In this document: positions 1 through 6,383 of the stretch, in pieces
Numbering within the stretch: the stretch's first letter is position 1
Layout of the letters: each line of letters begins with the position of its first letter
Assembly: GCA_009703445.1 (NCBI GenBank)
Contig: WLGA01000065.1
Span: 1 to 6,434 of the forward strand
Reading direction: 5' to 3'
DNA: 6,434 nucleotides
DNA from: Actinomycetota bacterium
GTDB lineage: Bacteria > Actinomycetota > Actinomycetes > Actinomycetales > Microbacteriaceae
The notes under the pieces: model-generated
The model's database searches: none
What the model saw: the letters and a program-made list of their open reading frames with translations, nothing else
Told to the model about the DNA's origin: nothing
Made by a program: the position numbers and the translations under genes

Positions 1-15
1 AGAAATTGTGGAGAA

Positions 16-1494
16 CTACGCGACCGGCAAGGTCACGCGGAAAGTGGCTCCACCGCCGAGAGTTTCGTCGGCGACGATTTCACCCTCGTGGCGTTCAATA
101 ATGGTGCTGACAATTGAGAGCCCAAGACCAGAGCCGCCGGTTTCGCGGTTTCTAGAGTTGTCGGCGCGATAGAAGCGTTCGAAGACCTTGGCCCGAAGCT
201 GCTCCGGGATGCCTTCGCCGTGATCGCGAACTTCGAAAATGACTTCGTCATTGCGTCGAGCGCCGAATGCAATTTCGATTGACTGTTTCTCGGGTGAGAA
301 ACGCCCAGCGTTGTTCAAGAGGTTCGTGAACACCTGTCGGATTGCATTGGCATCGCATTCAGCGAAAATTTTGGTGTCTTTCGCGAGTGGATTACCTTCG
401 AGGTCGACCAAGACAACCTTGCGGTGCTTGTCTGTCACCGAGTAATCCTTGGCAACATCGGCTGCGAGAGCAACCAAGTCGGCTTTGGCAGTCTTTAGCT
501 TGGCGCCTTCATCCAAGCGCGCGAGGGTCAGCAGGCTCTCGACCAGCCCGGTCATGCGGATGGCTTCGCTTTCGATTCGTGCCATGGCCTCTGCAACATC
601 TGACTTCTTCTTGAGCGCGCCCATGCGGTAAAGCTCGGCGTAGCCTCGAACAGAAACTAGCGGAGTTCGCAGTTCGTGGCTGGCGTCAGCGACAAAACGT
701 CGCATCTGTTCAAGCGTCTTGTTTCGAGAACTCATTGCTGCGTCGACGCTGCCGAGCATGGTGTTCAATGATCGGTTTAGTCTCGCGATTTCGGTCTTGC
801 CAGGTCGCTCAATTAGGCGCTGTGAGATGTCACCCTCGGCGACGGCGCGAGCGGTGCGCTCAACCTCTCGCAACGGGCGAAGTGCAGATGCGATTGTGAG
901 CCAGGTACTCATACCGCTGATCAGCAGGAGGAAGAAGCCGAAACCGGCTCCGATTAGCCCATACTGTTTCAAAATGTCGCGGTTTCCCGAGGTCGGCAAG
1001 GCAACCACAACCGAACCAGGCATGTCCTGCAGCGGCAAGGCAACGATGCGCCAGTCGGCAAGGTTTGGGTCAGTCAGATTGGCTGTGCCTGACTCATCGG
1101 CATCAAATGGCTGACCCTGTGTCTTGATTACCGTGTCATAGGTGAAAGACGAAAGGTTAGGCACGTTCTTGCTGTCTTTGGTCGACGAAACCAAGCCGAT
1201 TAGCAGGTTGCCTGAGACGTCTAGGTAGGCAACATAGAAGTCGCTCGGAAGGCGGGGAAGAATGAGCTGACGGTTGGCCAAGCGAACCTCGACAAGTGCA
1301 GGGTCCTCATTGCTGAGGGTGCTTGCGGTCGAAGTCAGAATGGTGTCAACGTTCTGCTGCAGGTAGGTGCGCAGGAGAGAAACTGTGCCGAGGCTCGAGA
1401 CGATGAGCAGCACTCCAATGAGGGCAACCGACAGGCTGGTCAGTTTGGCCCGAAGAGAAATGCTCTCCCATATGCTCGAGAGTCGGCTCGGCAT
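16..1494 (-). CDS. Two-component sensor histidine kinase, HAMP-containing, membrane-bound
   Basis: This is a 492-residue kinase that should sense an external signal, autophosphorylate on histidine and pass the phosphate to the response regulator encoded just upstream. Visible parts in order are: a membrane helix at about residues 17-41, an extracytoplasmic domain at 42-178 that I do not recognise, a second helix at about 179-202, a HAMP linker to about 253, and a dimerisation/phosphoacceptor helix with ASHELRTPL (phospho-acceptor H273). The ATP-binding domain follows, with N box NLLNNA (391-396), G1 DHGEGIP (424-430), F box VFERFYRAD (437-445) and G2 GGSGLGLS (453-460). All catalytic motifs are intact. 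The start ATG overlaps the regulator's stop codon by one base (TAATG), so translation is probably coupled. A weak AAGAG lies 9 bases before the ATG. The general type matches actinobacterial PhoR/TcrY/TrcS-like kinases. The signal cannot be read from sequence, so no symbol is given. Confidence 0.95.
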   Translation of the reverse strand: MPSRLSSIWESISLRAKLTSLSVALIGVLLIVSSLGTVSLLRTYLQQNVDTILTSTASTLSNEDPALVEVRLANRQLILPRLPSDFYVAYLDVSGNLLIGLVSSTKDSKNVPNLSSFTYDTVIKTQGQPFDADESGTANLTDPNLADWRIVALPLQDMPGSVVVALPTSGNRDILKQYGLIGAGFGFFLLLISGMSTWLTIASALRPLREVERTARAVAEGDISQRLIERPGKTEIARLNRSLNTMLGSVDAAMSSRNKTLEQMRRFVADASHELRTPLVSVRGYAELYRMGALKKKSDVAEAMARIESEAIRMTGLVESLLTLARLDEGAKLKTAKADLVALAADVAKDYSVTDKHRKVVLVDLEGNPLAKDTKIFAECDANAIRQVFTNLLNNAGRFSPEKQSIEIAFGARRNDEVIFEVRDHGEGIPEQLRAKVFERFYRADNSRNRETGGSGLGLSIVSTIIERHEGEIVADETLGGGATFRVTLPVA

Positions 1495-2192
1495 TAGTTC
1501 GTGCTCTTGGTCGATTTATACATGTAGCCCACTCCGCGCTTGGTCTGAATCAAAGGCTCGGATGTGATCGGGTCGAGCTTCTTGCGCAGGTAGGAGACAT
1601 AAGATTCGACGATTCCCATTTCACCGTTGAAGTCATACTCCCAGACGTGGTCGAGAATTTGCGCCTTGGTGAGCACTCGGTTCGGGTTTGAGATCAAAAA
1701 GCGCAACAGCTTGTATTCGGTCGGGCTCAAATCGACTGACTGGCCGTTTGCAAACACCTCGTGAGCATCTTGGTTGATCTTGATTTCGCCTACCTCAAGC
1801 ACAGACTCTTCGGTCTCAACCTGCTTGGTGCGACGCAGGATGGCGTTGATGCGGGCCACGATTTCATCCAAGCTGAATGGCTTAGTCATGTAATCGTCGC
1901 CGCCTACGGTGAGGCCAGTTACCTTGTCAGCGGTCTCATCACGAGCGGTCAGGAACAGCACCGGGGCGTTGATGCCCATCGAGCGAAGCTTCTTGGTAAC
2001 GCTGAAGCCATTCATATCAGGCAACATGACGTCTAGAAGGATGATGTCTGGCGCGCCCTTCTCGGCGGCGTTAACGGCATCCGCGCCATTACCCACCGCA
2101 TGGACGCTGAACCCAGCGAAACGCAGGCTAGTAGAGAGCAAGTCACGGATGTTTGGCTCGTCATCGACGATTAGTACCTTCACGTTTTCCAT
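1494..2192 (-). CDS. OmpR/PhoP-family response regulator (winged helix)
   Basis: This 232-residue DNA-binding regulator is the partner of the adjacent kinase. The receiver domain (about 1-120) has the acidic pocket D10/D11, phospho-acceptor D54 in ILLDVMLPDMNG, T82 in LTAR, Y101 and K104 in MTKPF. A short linker leads to an OmpR-type winged-helix domain (about 130-228) with LSPTEYKLLRFL at 155-166, a recognition-helix region around VESYVSYLRKKLD (195-207) and the terminal hairpin TKRGVGYMY. The stretch VWEYDFNGEMGIVESYVSYL is close, from memory, to mycobacterial PhoP and TrcR, but orthology is not established. The start is supported by the short canonical lead-in to LIVDDE. No good Shine-Dalgarno sequence precedes it: AGGA lies about 20 bases upstream, which is too far. 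The gene follows the helicase by 54 bases and overlaps the kinase start by one base. Length is normal for the family. Confidence 0.96.
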   Translation of the reverse strand: MENVKVLIVDDEPNIRDLLSTSLRFAGFSVHAVGNGADAVNAAEKGAPDIILLDVMLPDMNGFSVTKKLRSMGINAPVLFLTARDETADKVTGLTVGGDDYMTKPFSLDEIVARINAILRRTKQVETEESVLEVGEIKINQDAHEVFANGQSVDLSPTEYKLLRFLISNPNRVLTKAQILDHVWEYDFNGEMGIVESYVSYLRKKLDPITSEPLIQTKRGVGYMYKSTKSTN

Positions 2193-2204
2193 AACGCCAG
2201 TGTG

Positions 2205-2231
2205 GCAGTGATTCCTGAGAGCTGGCTGAAA
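2205..2231 (-). promoter_or_regulatory. Possible PhoP-like direct-repeat operator before the response-regulator gene
   Basis: On the minus strand the gap between the helicase stop and the regulator start reads TTTCAGC (2231-2225), four bases, then TCTCAGG (2220-2214), then two bases and TCACTGC (2211-2205). The first two heptamers repeat with an 11-base period, which is typical of tandem sites for OmpR/PhoP-family regulators. Against the M. tuberculosis PhoP box as I remember it (TCACAGC, four bases, TCACAGC), the first two heptamers match 5 of 7 each and the third 6 of 7, although the third is out of phase. Autoregulation would fit a PhoP-like protein encoded immediately downstream. The motif is short and degenerate and could be chance. 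I see no convincing -10 hexamer in the gap. Confidence 0.3.
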
Positions 2232-2246
2232 GCCACCTGCAAGTTT

Positions 2247-3884
2247 CTAGAGGTCGTGTGCGTCGATGATTTCGTAGCTGTAGCCCTGCTCAGCCAGGAA
2301 TCGCTGGCGGTTTTGAGCGAAGTCTTGATCCACGGTGTCTCGTGTGATCAGCGTGTAGAAGTTGGCTGCTCGGCCATCTGCCTTAGGGCGCAAAAGGCGA
2401 CCCAAGCGCTGAGCTTCTTCTTGTCGCGAACCGTATGAGCCCGAAATCTGGAGAGCAACGGAAGCCTCAGGTAGGTCAACCGAGAAGTTAGCCACCTTCG
2501 AGACCACCAGGGTGGTGATTTCGCCAGTGCGGAACTGTTCGAATAGTCTCTCTCGTTCGTCAACCGGTGTTTCGCCGGTGATTTCGGGAACACCCAACGC
2601 TCCAGAGATGGCGTGAATCTGGTCGAGGTATTGACCGATGATCAAAGTTGGTTCTCCGGCATGCTTTTTCAGCAGCTTTTGAATCACGGGAATCTTCACC
2701 GCCGAGGTGGCTGCCAGGCGATACTTTTCATCCTGGTTTGAAATCGCGTAGGCGAAGCGCTCTTCTTCATCCATGTCGATTCGCACTTCGTAACAGGCAG
2801 CCGGAGCGATGTAACCCTGGGCCTCGATTTCCTTCCAAGGCGCATCGAAGCGCTTTGGTCCGATTAGAGAGAAGACGTCGCCTTCTTTGCCATCTTCGCG
2901 CACGAGGGTTGCAGTGAGCCCGAGTCGGCGGCGAGCCTGAAGGTCTGCGCTCATCTTGAAAATTGGGGCCGGCAACAGGTGCACTTCGTCATAGACGATT
3001 AGCCCCCAGTCGTTGGCGTTGAGCAAAGCCAGGTGGGCGTACTCGTTCTTTCGCTTGGTGGTCAGAATCTGATAGGTCGCGATGGTGACCGGCTTGATCT
3101 CCTTGACCGACCCCGAATACTCGCCGATTTCATCCTCGGTCAACGTGGTGCGACGAAGCAGTTCGTTTTTCCATTGGCGGGCAGACACGGTGTTGGTAAC
3201 CAGGATGAGGGTGTTGGTCTTTGCGGTAGCCATTGCGGCGGCACCAACGATGGTTTTACCAGCGCCACACGGAAGAACGACTACGCCAGAACCGCCGGCC
3301 CAGAACTTTTCAACGGCCTGGCTCTGGTAGTCACGGATCTTCCAGCCGTCGGCGCTTGAAAGATCAATCTCGTGCGGGGTGCCCTCGGCGTAGCCAGCAA
3401 AGTCTTCTGCCGGCCAGCCGAGTTTGAGGAGTTCTTGTTTTACCTGACCGCGCGCCCAGTCTTGAATCTTGAAAGCCTCGTTGCCCACTGGCCCGTCGAG
3501 GAGAAGCGAGATCTTGCGGTTGCGGCTGGCCTCGAGAAGCACGGCACGGTCGGTAGAGAAGAGTTCTAGCTGGTCATCCACGCCTCGGCGAATCGACAGT
3601 CGACCATAACGAGACATGGTTTCGGTGATGTCTTGGCGAACGGTGGAAGGAATTGGGAACTTCGCATACTTGTCGAGCACGCCGATAACGAAGTCGGAAT
3701 CGTGGCCAGCGGCCCGAGCATTCCATAGGCCTAGACGAGTGATGCGGTAAGTGTGAATGTGCTCGGGTGCGCGCTCGAGTTCGGCAAAGATTGCTAGGTC
3801 GTGGCGGGCATCCGCGGCATCGGGGTGGTCGACCTCGAGTAGAGCGGTTTTATCGCTCTGAACAATCAATGGCCCCATAGTCAT
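2247..3884 (-). CDS. XPB/Rad25-type DNA repair helicase (superfamily 2)
   Basis: This 545-residue, ATP-driven 3'-to-5' DNA helicase/translocase is the bacterial relative of eukaryotic XPB (ERCC3), which opens DNA in nucleotide excision repair and transcription initiation. Its bacterial role is less settled. An N-terminal XPB/Ssl2-type domain covers about residues 5-98 (GPLIVQSDKTALLEVDHP to RYGRL). Helicase motifs follow: Walker A LPCGAGKT (204-211), DEVH box (299-302), LTAT (323-326), an XPB-typical RED triplet (329-331), and motif VI QRLGRLLRP (492-500). The length is close to the mycobacterial protein and all motifs are intact. Two starts compete. The first ATG (3884) has AAGG directly against it, but its MTxGPLIVQSDKT beginning matches the mycobacterial protein as I recall it, and it fits a leaderless start. 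The second ATG, at residue 3 (3878), sits 5 bases after AAGGA, an ordinary Shine-Dalgarno distance. The gene begins 12 bases after its partner gene, so the two are probably an operon. Confidence 0.95.
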   Translation of the reverse strand: MTMGPLIVQSDKTALLEVDHPDAADARHDLAIFAELERAPEHIHTYRITRLGLWNARAAGHDSDFVIGVLDKYAKFPIPSTVRQDITETMSRYGRLSIRRGVDDQLELFSTDRAVLLEASRNRKISLLLDGPVGNEAFKIQDWARGQVKQELLKLGWPAEDFAGYAEGTPHEIDLSSADGWKIRDYQSQAVEKFWAGGSGVVVLPCGAGKTIVGAAAMATAKTNTLILVTNTVSARQWKNELLRRTTLTEDEIGEYSGSVKEIKPVTIATYQILTTKRKNEYAHLALLNANDWGLIVYDEVHLLPAPIFKMSADLQARRRLGLTATLVREDGKEGDVFSLIGPKRFDAPWKEIEAQGYIAPAACYEVRIDMDEEERFAYAISNQDEKYRLAATSAVKIPVIQKLLKKHAGEPTLIIGQYLDQIHAISGALGVPEITGETPVDERERLFEQFRTGEITTLVVSKVANFSVDLPEASVALQISGSYGSRQEEAQRLGRLLRPKADGRAANFYTLITRDTVDQDFAQNRQRFLAEQGYSYEIIDAHDL

Positions 3885-3896
3885 CCTTATAGCCTA
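3885..3896 (-). promoter_or_regulatory. Possible leaderless -10 element (or ribosome binding site) of the helicase gene
   Basis: Immediately after the partner gene's TAA stop, the minus strand reads TAGGCT (3896-3891), then ATAAGG, then ATG. TAGGCT fits the actinobacterial TANNNT -10 pattern, and its distance of six bases would place the transcript start at or beside the A of the ATG. The same layout occurs before the membrane-protein gene (TATCCT, AGAAGG, ATG). The alternative reading is that AAGGA serves as Shine-Dalgarno for the ATG at 3878-3876. I see no good -35 hexamer. Confidence 0.3.
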
Positions 3897-5663
3897 TTAG
3901 CCCAGTGACACTCTTGTGATGCTGGCAAGTGGAAGAGTGCGCTCGATGTCGGCTTTTTTATCCTTGGCGCGAAGTCGTCCGTTTGCGAAACCAATCGGTT
4001 CCAGGGTGAATTCGAGCTCGGCTCCGGTGTTCGTGGTGACACCGATAACGATGATTGATTTGTTCTTGATGGCCAACTGAATCGAACGAACCAAGTCATC
4101 ACCATCTGGTTCAGAACCAAGTTTTTCTTCTTGCTCGCGCAGGCGCTGGATGTCGGCATCCACAGTGGTCGGGTTTGCCGATTGCTCACTGGTGCCAAGG
4201 GGAGTTCGAGGCGAAAGAATATTGCCGTTTGAATCAATTCGCACAGCGCTAAAGCCGGCCTCGCGAAGGCCAAAGTAAACCATTTCTGGTTCGAACCGGC
4301 AGCCGATGGAGCCGTCAGGCAAGGCATACATGGCGAAAGGCTTCAATTTTGATTCGTTCAAAATCTGGGCGAGCAAAATAGAGTCGAGCGATTTGATGAC
4401 GCTCTTCGTTTCGAGTTCACCGGCGCCGACGGTTAGGCGTCCAAATCTCTGAGCCGCCTCACGAATCAAATAGTCCACCGGTTGCGGCAACGACTTGCCG
4501 GTTAGTTCTAGAAGCCAACCACGGATGTCTTCCTCGGTCAGCCCGGTCTCGAGCCCGTGACTAATGCTGAGGGCAGACATGCGATAGGTCGAGGCCATTC
4601 CAATTTGCTCGGTGTCGGCAAATCGGCGAACGGCAATCTCAACGTCGGTAGGCAGTGGCCCGGGTGCGATCAATGAAAGGTCAGCCTGGCAAATCAGTTT
4701 GCGCTGCGGCTTCGGCAGAAATGCGCTCGCCGAGTTAGCTGCTGCGGGCAGCTCGCCGCCAAGCGCTGAAAGAGCCCAACTACTCAAGAAGCCATTGTGC
4801 GATAGGCCAATTCGCTCTGCGAAGGAAACCACTCGACTGATGCGTGAACTCACCGCGCCATCTGCGAAAGGGTAGTTCTCGCGCAGCTCGCGTTTCAGTG
4901 ACACTGTGGCAACAGCTTGGTTGCTCTCAATGCTCTGGAGCAAGTCGGTTGCCGAACTCTCACCAAGAAGTCGAAGCCAGATCTGCATCAGGTGCTGGTG
5001 GCGTCGCTCGGGCTGCCAGTCGAGCCAGGCCAGCGCCTGAGGGCCAAGTTGCCAGCGGCCATTCGCGAGCCCGATTAGATCGGCGTGGTTCGCGAGTTCG
5101 TAAACCTCTCGTGCAAAATCGTTGGTTTGACGAACGTGCTGCGCGAGGCGTTTGATGTCGGGAAGACCGACATTCTTCTTGCCAACTTCACGGATGAAAC
5201 GCTGCTCGACATCGAATACCAGTTCGGTGAGTGCTTGGCTGGTTTCGAATGCGGCGATTCCAGAATCGCGGTCCACCTCAAGCTGGCTAGGCACCGAGCT
5301 GTCAAGAAGCTCAACAGAAGCTACGTCGGTGTCGAGTGCCAGAGTCTGTAGGCAAGCGGCAGTTGATTCAAACAGGGCATACGTGCCATCTGAAGCACGA
5401 TCAATCAGCATCAGTCGGCACAGGCGATCTGCGGCTGATTCCTCAGGCTGCTCGCCATCCAGGATGGCCACCAGGGCAGCAATTTGTTGCTTCGGAAGAC
5501 CGGCCACAGTGCTCGCTACCGATTTCGGTTGGCTGAGGCTGTCGGCTAGGTCGAAGAAATCGCGCAAGCCAGAACTGTTCACCATGCGCTGTGAAATGAC
5601 CGCCTTCAGGTCATCATCGCTTGCTCGGCGAAGGGCCGAAGCAATGCGAAGCAGTTCACTCAT
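3897..5663 (-). CDS. Helicase-associated protein with XPB/Ssl2 N-terminal-like domain and WYL-like C-terminus
   Basis: This 588-residue partner gene sits directly upstream of the XPB-type helicase and matches the actinobacterial helicase-associated family (Rv0862c-like). It has no Walker A, DEAD-type box or other helicase motor motif, so it is not an ATPase itself. Residues 1-310 are mostly helical, probably winged-helix-like repeats that I cannot assign. Residues about 325-412 (CQADLSLIAPGPLP to QRFGRL) resemble the Helicase_C_3/XPB N-terminal domain and align with the start of the neighbouring helicase. A polar linker (about 488-520) leads to a small terminal domain (522-588, ending RTLPLASITRVSLG) that resembles a WYL fold. 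At 588 residues it is shorter than the mycobacterial homologue, which I remember as over 700. It starts 4 bases after the membrane-protein stop with only a weak AAGTAA upstream. Its role is unknown, but a scaffold or DNA-loading partner of the helicase is a reasonable inference. Confidence 0.88.
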   Translation of the reverse strand: MSELLRIASALRRASDDDLKAVISQRMVNSSGLRDFFDLADSLSQPKSVASTVAGLPKQQIAALVAILDGEQPEESAADRLCRLMLIDRASDGTYALFESTAACLQTLALDTDVASVELLDSSVPSQLEVDRDSGIAAFETSQALTELVFDVEQRFIREVGKKNVGLPDIKRLAQHVRQTNDFAREVYELANHADLIGLANGRWQLGPQALAWLDWQPERRHQHLMQIWLRLLGESSATDLLQSIESNQAVATVSLKRELRENYPFADGAVSSRISRVVSFAERIGLSHNGFLSSWALSALGGELPAAANSASAFLPKPQRKLICQADLSLIAPGPLPTDVEIAVRRFADTEQIGMASTYRMSALSISHGLETGLTEEDIRGWLLELTGKSLPQPVDYLIREAAQRFGRLTVGAGELETKSVIKSLDSILLAQILNESKLKPFAMYALPDGSIGCRFEPEMVYFGLREAGFSAVRIDSNGNILSPRTPLGTSEQSANPTTVDADIQRLREQEEKLGSEPDGDDLVRSIQLAIKNKSIIVIGVTTNTGAELEFTLEPIGFANGRLRAKDKKADIERTLPLASITRVSLG

Positions 5664-5667
5664 GAAG

Positions 5668-5925
5668 TTACTTGGCCGCGTTCTCGCGAGCGCGACGTCG
5701 AAGGCTGACGATCAATAGCGCGATGATGCAAGCCGCGCCGGCAATCAAACCGATTTGAGGGTAAAACACCAAGATAGGCAGCAGCGATGTCGATGACAAC
5801 GCGAGCAAAAGGGTCACCACCATCACCACGATGGAGGTTCCAATCAGCCCCACCGCCATGAACGCCAGGATGTTTTCCAGTCGTGAACCCGCTGATTTGT
5901 TAGAAGTTTGAGTCTCTTTAGCCAT
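5668..5925 (-). CDS. Small two-helix membrane protein of unknown function
   Basis: This 85-residue hypothetical protein has a polar, basic N-terminus (MAKETQTSNKSAGSR), two hydrophobic segments at about 19-43 and 49-75 joined by a very short turn, and a positively charged tail (LRRRARENAAK). The positive-inside rule puts both ends in the cytoplasm. I see no catalytic motif, lipobox or cysteine pair, and I do not recognise a named family. It is probably real: its stop lies 4 bases before the helicase-partner ATG, it shares codon style with its neighbours, and it has a promoter-like element at an ideal distance for a leaderless start. AGAAGG lies directly against the ATG, too close for a normal Shine-Dalgarno. 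The next methionine (residue 23) would remove part of the first helix, so the first ATG is preferred. It is probably the first gene of the minus-strand operon. Confidence 0.75.
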   Translation of the reverse strand: MAKETQTSNKSAGSRLENILAFMAVGLIGTSIVVMVVTLLLALSSTSLLPILVFYPQIGLIAGAACIIALLIVSLRRRARENAAK

Positions 5926-5931
5926 CCTTCT

Positions 5932-5960
5932 AGGATACCTTGGCTAAACGAGCATTGACC
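5932..5960 (-). promoter_or_regulatory. Probable leaderless promoter of the minus-strand operon
   Basis: The minus strand reads TATCCT (5937-5932), six bases AGAAGG, then the ATG of the membrane-protein gene at 5925. TATCCT fits the -10 consensus of the main actinobacterial sigma factor (TANNNT). The spacing puts the expected transcript start on the A of the ATG, which is the usual layout of leaderless actinobacterial genes. At a 17-base spacer the -35 position (5960-5955) reads GGTCAA, a poor match, but -35 elements are often weak in this group. A 5-base inverted repeat (ATCCT, three bases, AGGAT; 5924-5936) overlaps the -10 and the start codon. Confidence 0.5.
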
Positions 5961-5970
5961 CTTGTAAAAT
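5940..5970 (+). promoter_or_regulatory. Probable promoter of the cold-shock gene
   Basis: TAAAAT at 5965-5970 matches the -10 consensus TATAAT in 5 of 6 positions and would start transcription near 5977, giving a short leader of about 23 bases. TTGGCT at 5940-5945 is a possible -35 (4 of 6 matches to TTGACA) but with a long 19-base spacer. A better -35-like TTGACC at 5955-5960 has no good -10 at a proper distance: TACAAA at 5981 is 20 bases away and would start transcription inside the ribosome binding site. The short leader lacks the long structured 5' region of E. coli cspA. Confidence 0.45.
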
Positions 5971-5989
5971 AAAGGTTTGCTACAAAGAA

Positions 5990-5994
5990 AGAGG
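5990..5994 (+). promoter_or_regulatory. Ribosome binding site of the cold-shock gene
   Basis: AGAGG, within the purine run GAAAGAGG, ends five bases before the ATG at 6000. This is the clearest Shine-Dalgarno site in the window and fixes the cold-shock protein start. It contrasts with the minus-strand genes, most of which lack one at normal spacing. Confidence 0.75.
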
Positions 5995-5999
5995 TCCAC

Positions 6000-6383
6000 A
6001 TGCCTACCGGCAAAGTCAAGTTCTTCGACGAAGACAAGGGTTTCGGTTTCATCGCATCTGACGATGGCAGCGAAGTCTTTTTGCACATCAGCGCACTTCC
6101 GGCTGGCACCACCTCAATCCGCCCTGGCAGCCGAGTTGAATTTGGCATCGTAGATGGCAAGCGCGGTGCGCAGGCCCTATCGGTTCGCGTTCTTGACGCG
6201 CCTCCTAGCTTGGCCAAGTTGAGCCGCAAGCCGGCAGATGAAATGGCCTTGATCGTTGAGGACCTCATCCGTTTGCTCGACCACCTTGGTGGCGGTTTGA
6301 AGCACGGAAAGTACCCAGAATCATCAAACGGCAAGAAGATTGCGAGCCTGCTTCGCAAGTTGGCTGACGAGCTGGATGCCTAA
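6000..6383 (+). CDS. cspB: Cold-shock protein with C-terminal extension (actinobacterial CspB type)
   Basis: This 127-residue single-stranded nucleic-acid-binding protein is probably an RNA chaperone and/or transcription factor in the cytoplasm. Residues 1-66 form the cold-shock beta-barrel: it opens MPTGKVKFFD, with RNP1 KGFGFI (13-18) and RNP2 VFLHI (26-30) carrying the aromatic binding residues F15, F17, F27 and H29. Residues 67-127 are an added tail, not present in ordinary cold-shock proteins of about 67 residues. The tail has a proline-rich hinge (DAPPSLAKL), a predicted helix (ADEMALIVEDLIRLLDHL) and a basic helical end (KKIASLLRKLADELDA). From memory, M. tuberculosis CspB (Rv0871) has the same plan, including the MPTGKVK start, PPSL hinge, KGRYP-like element and final ELDA, hence the symbol. 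The start is supported by a good Shine-Dalgarno. The gene diverges from the helicase operon and overlaps the next gene by 8 bases. Confidence 0.93.
   Translation: MPTGKVKFFDEDKGFGFIASDDGSEVFLHISALPAGTTSIRPGSRVEFGIVDGKRGAQALSVRVLDAPPSLAKLSRKPADEMALIVEDLIRLLDHLGGGLKHGKYPESSNGKKIASLLRKLADELDA

Noticed and set aside
2223..2235. Hairpin TGGCT-N3-AGCCA as a terminator after the helicase gene
   Set aside because: The stem is only 5 bases and no T-run follows on the minus strand, so it does not qualify as a rho-independent terminator.
3887..4327. Minus-strand open frame of 146 codons
   Set aside because: It lies wholly inside the helicase-partner gene in another frame, has no family signature and shows a skewed composition typical of a shadow frame.
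5152..5718. Plus-strand open frame of 188 codons
   Set aside because: It is antisense to the helicase-partner and membrane-protein genes, very rich in Ser/Arg/Ala, with no Shine-Dalgarno or recognisable domain.
5920..5945. Bulged inverted repeat AGCCATCCT ... AGGAT(ACCT)TGGCT as an RNA switch
   Set aside because: Predicted transcripts on either strand start inside or beyond it, so it would not be folded in RNA. At most it is a DNA operator, and chance is likely.
5926..5999. SOS (LexA) box or PafBC-type damage promoter controlling the helicase operon
   Set aside because: I looked for the actinobacterial LexA palindrome and the RecA-NDp-like motif and saw neither in the intergenic region, so damage induction is not supported by sequence.
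5930..6358. Minus-strand open frame of 142 codons opposite the cold-shock gene
   Set aside because: The plus-strand frame is an unmistakable cold-shock protein with a ribosome binding site. The antisense frame shows no domain and crosses the promoter region.
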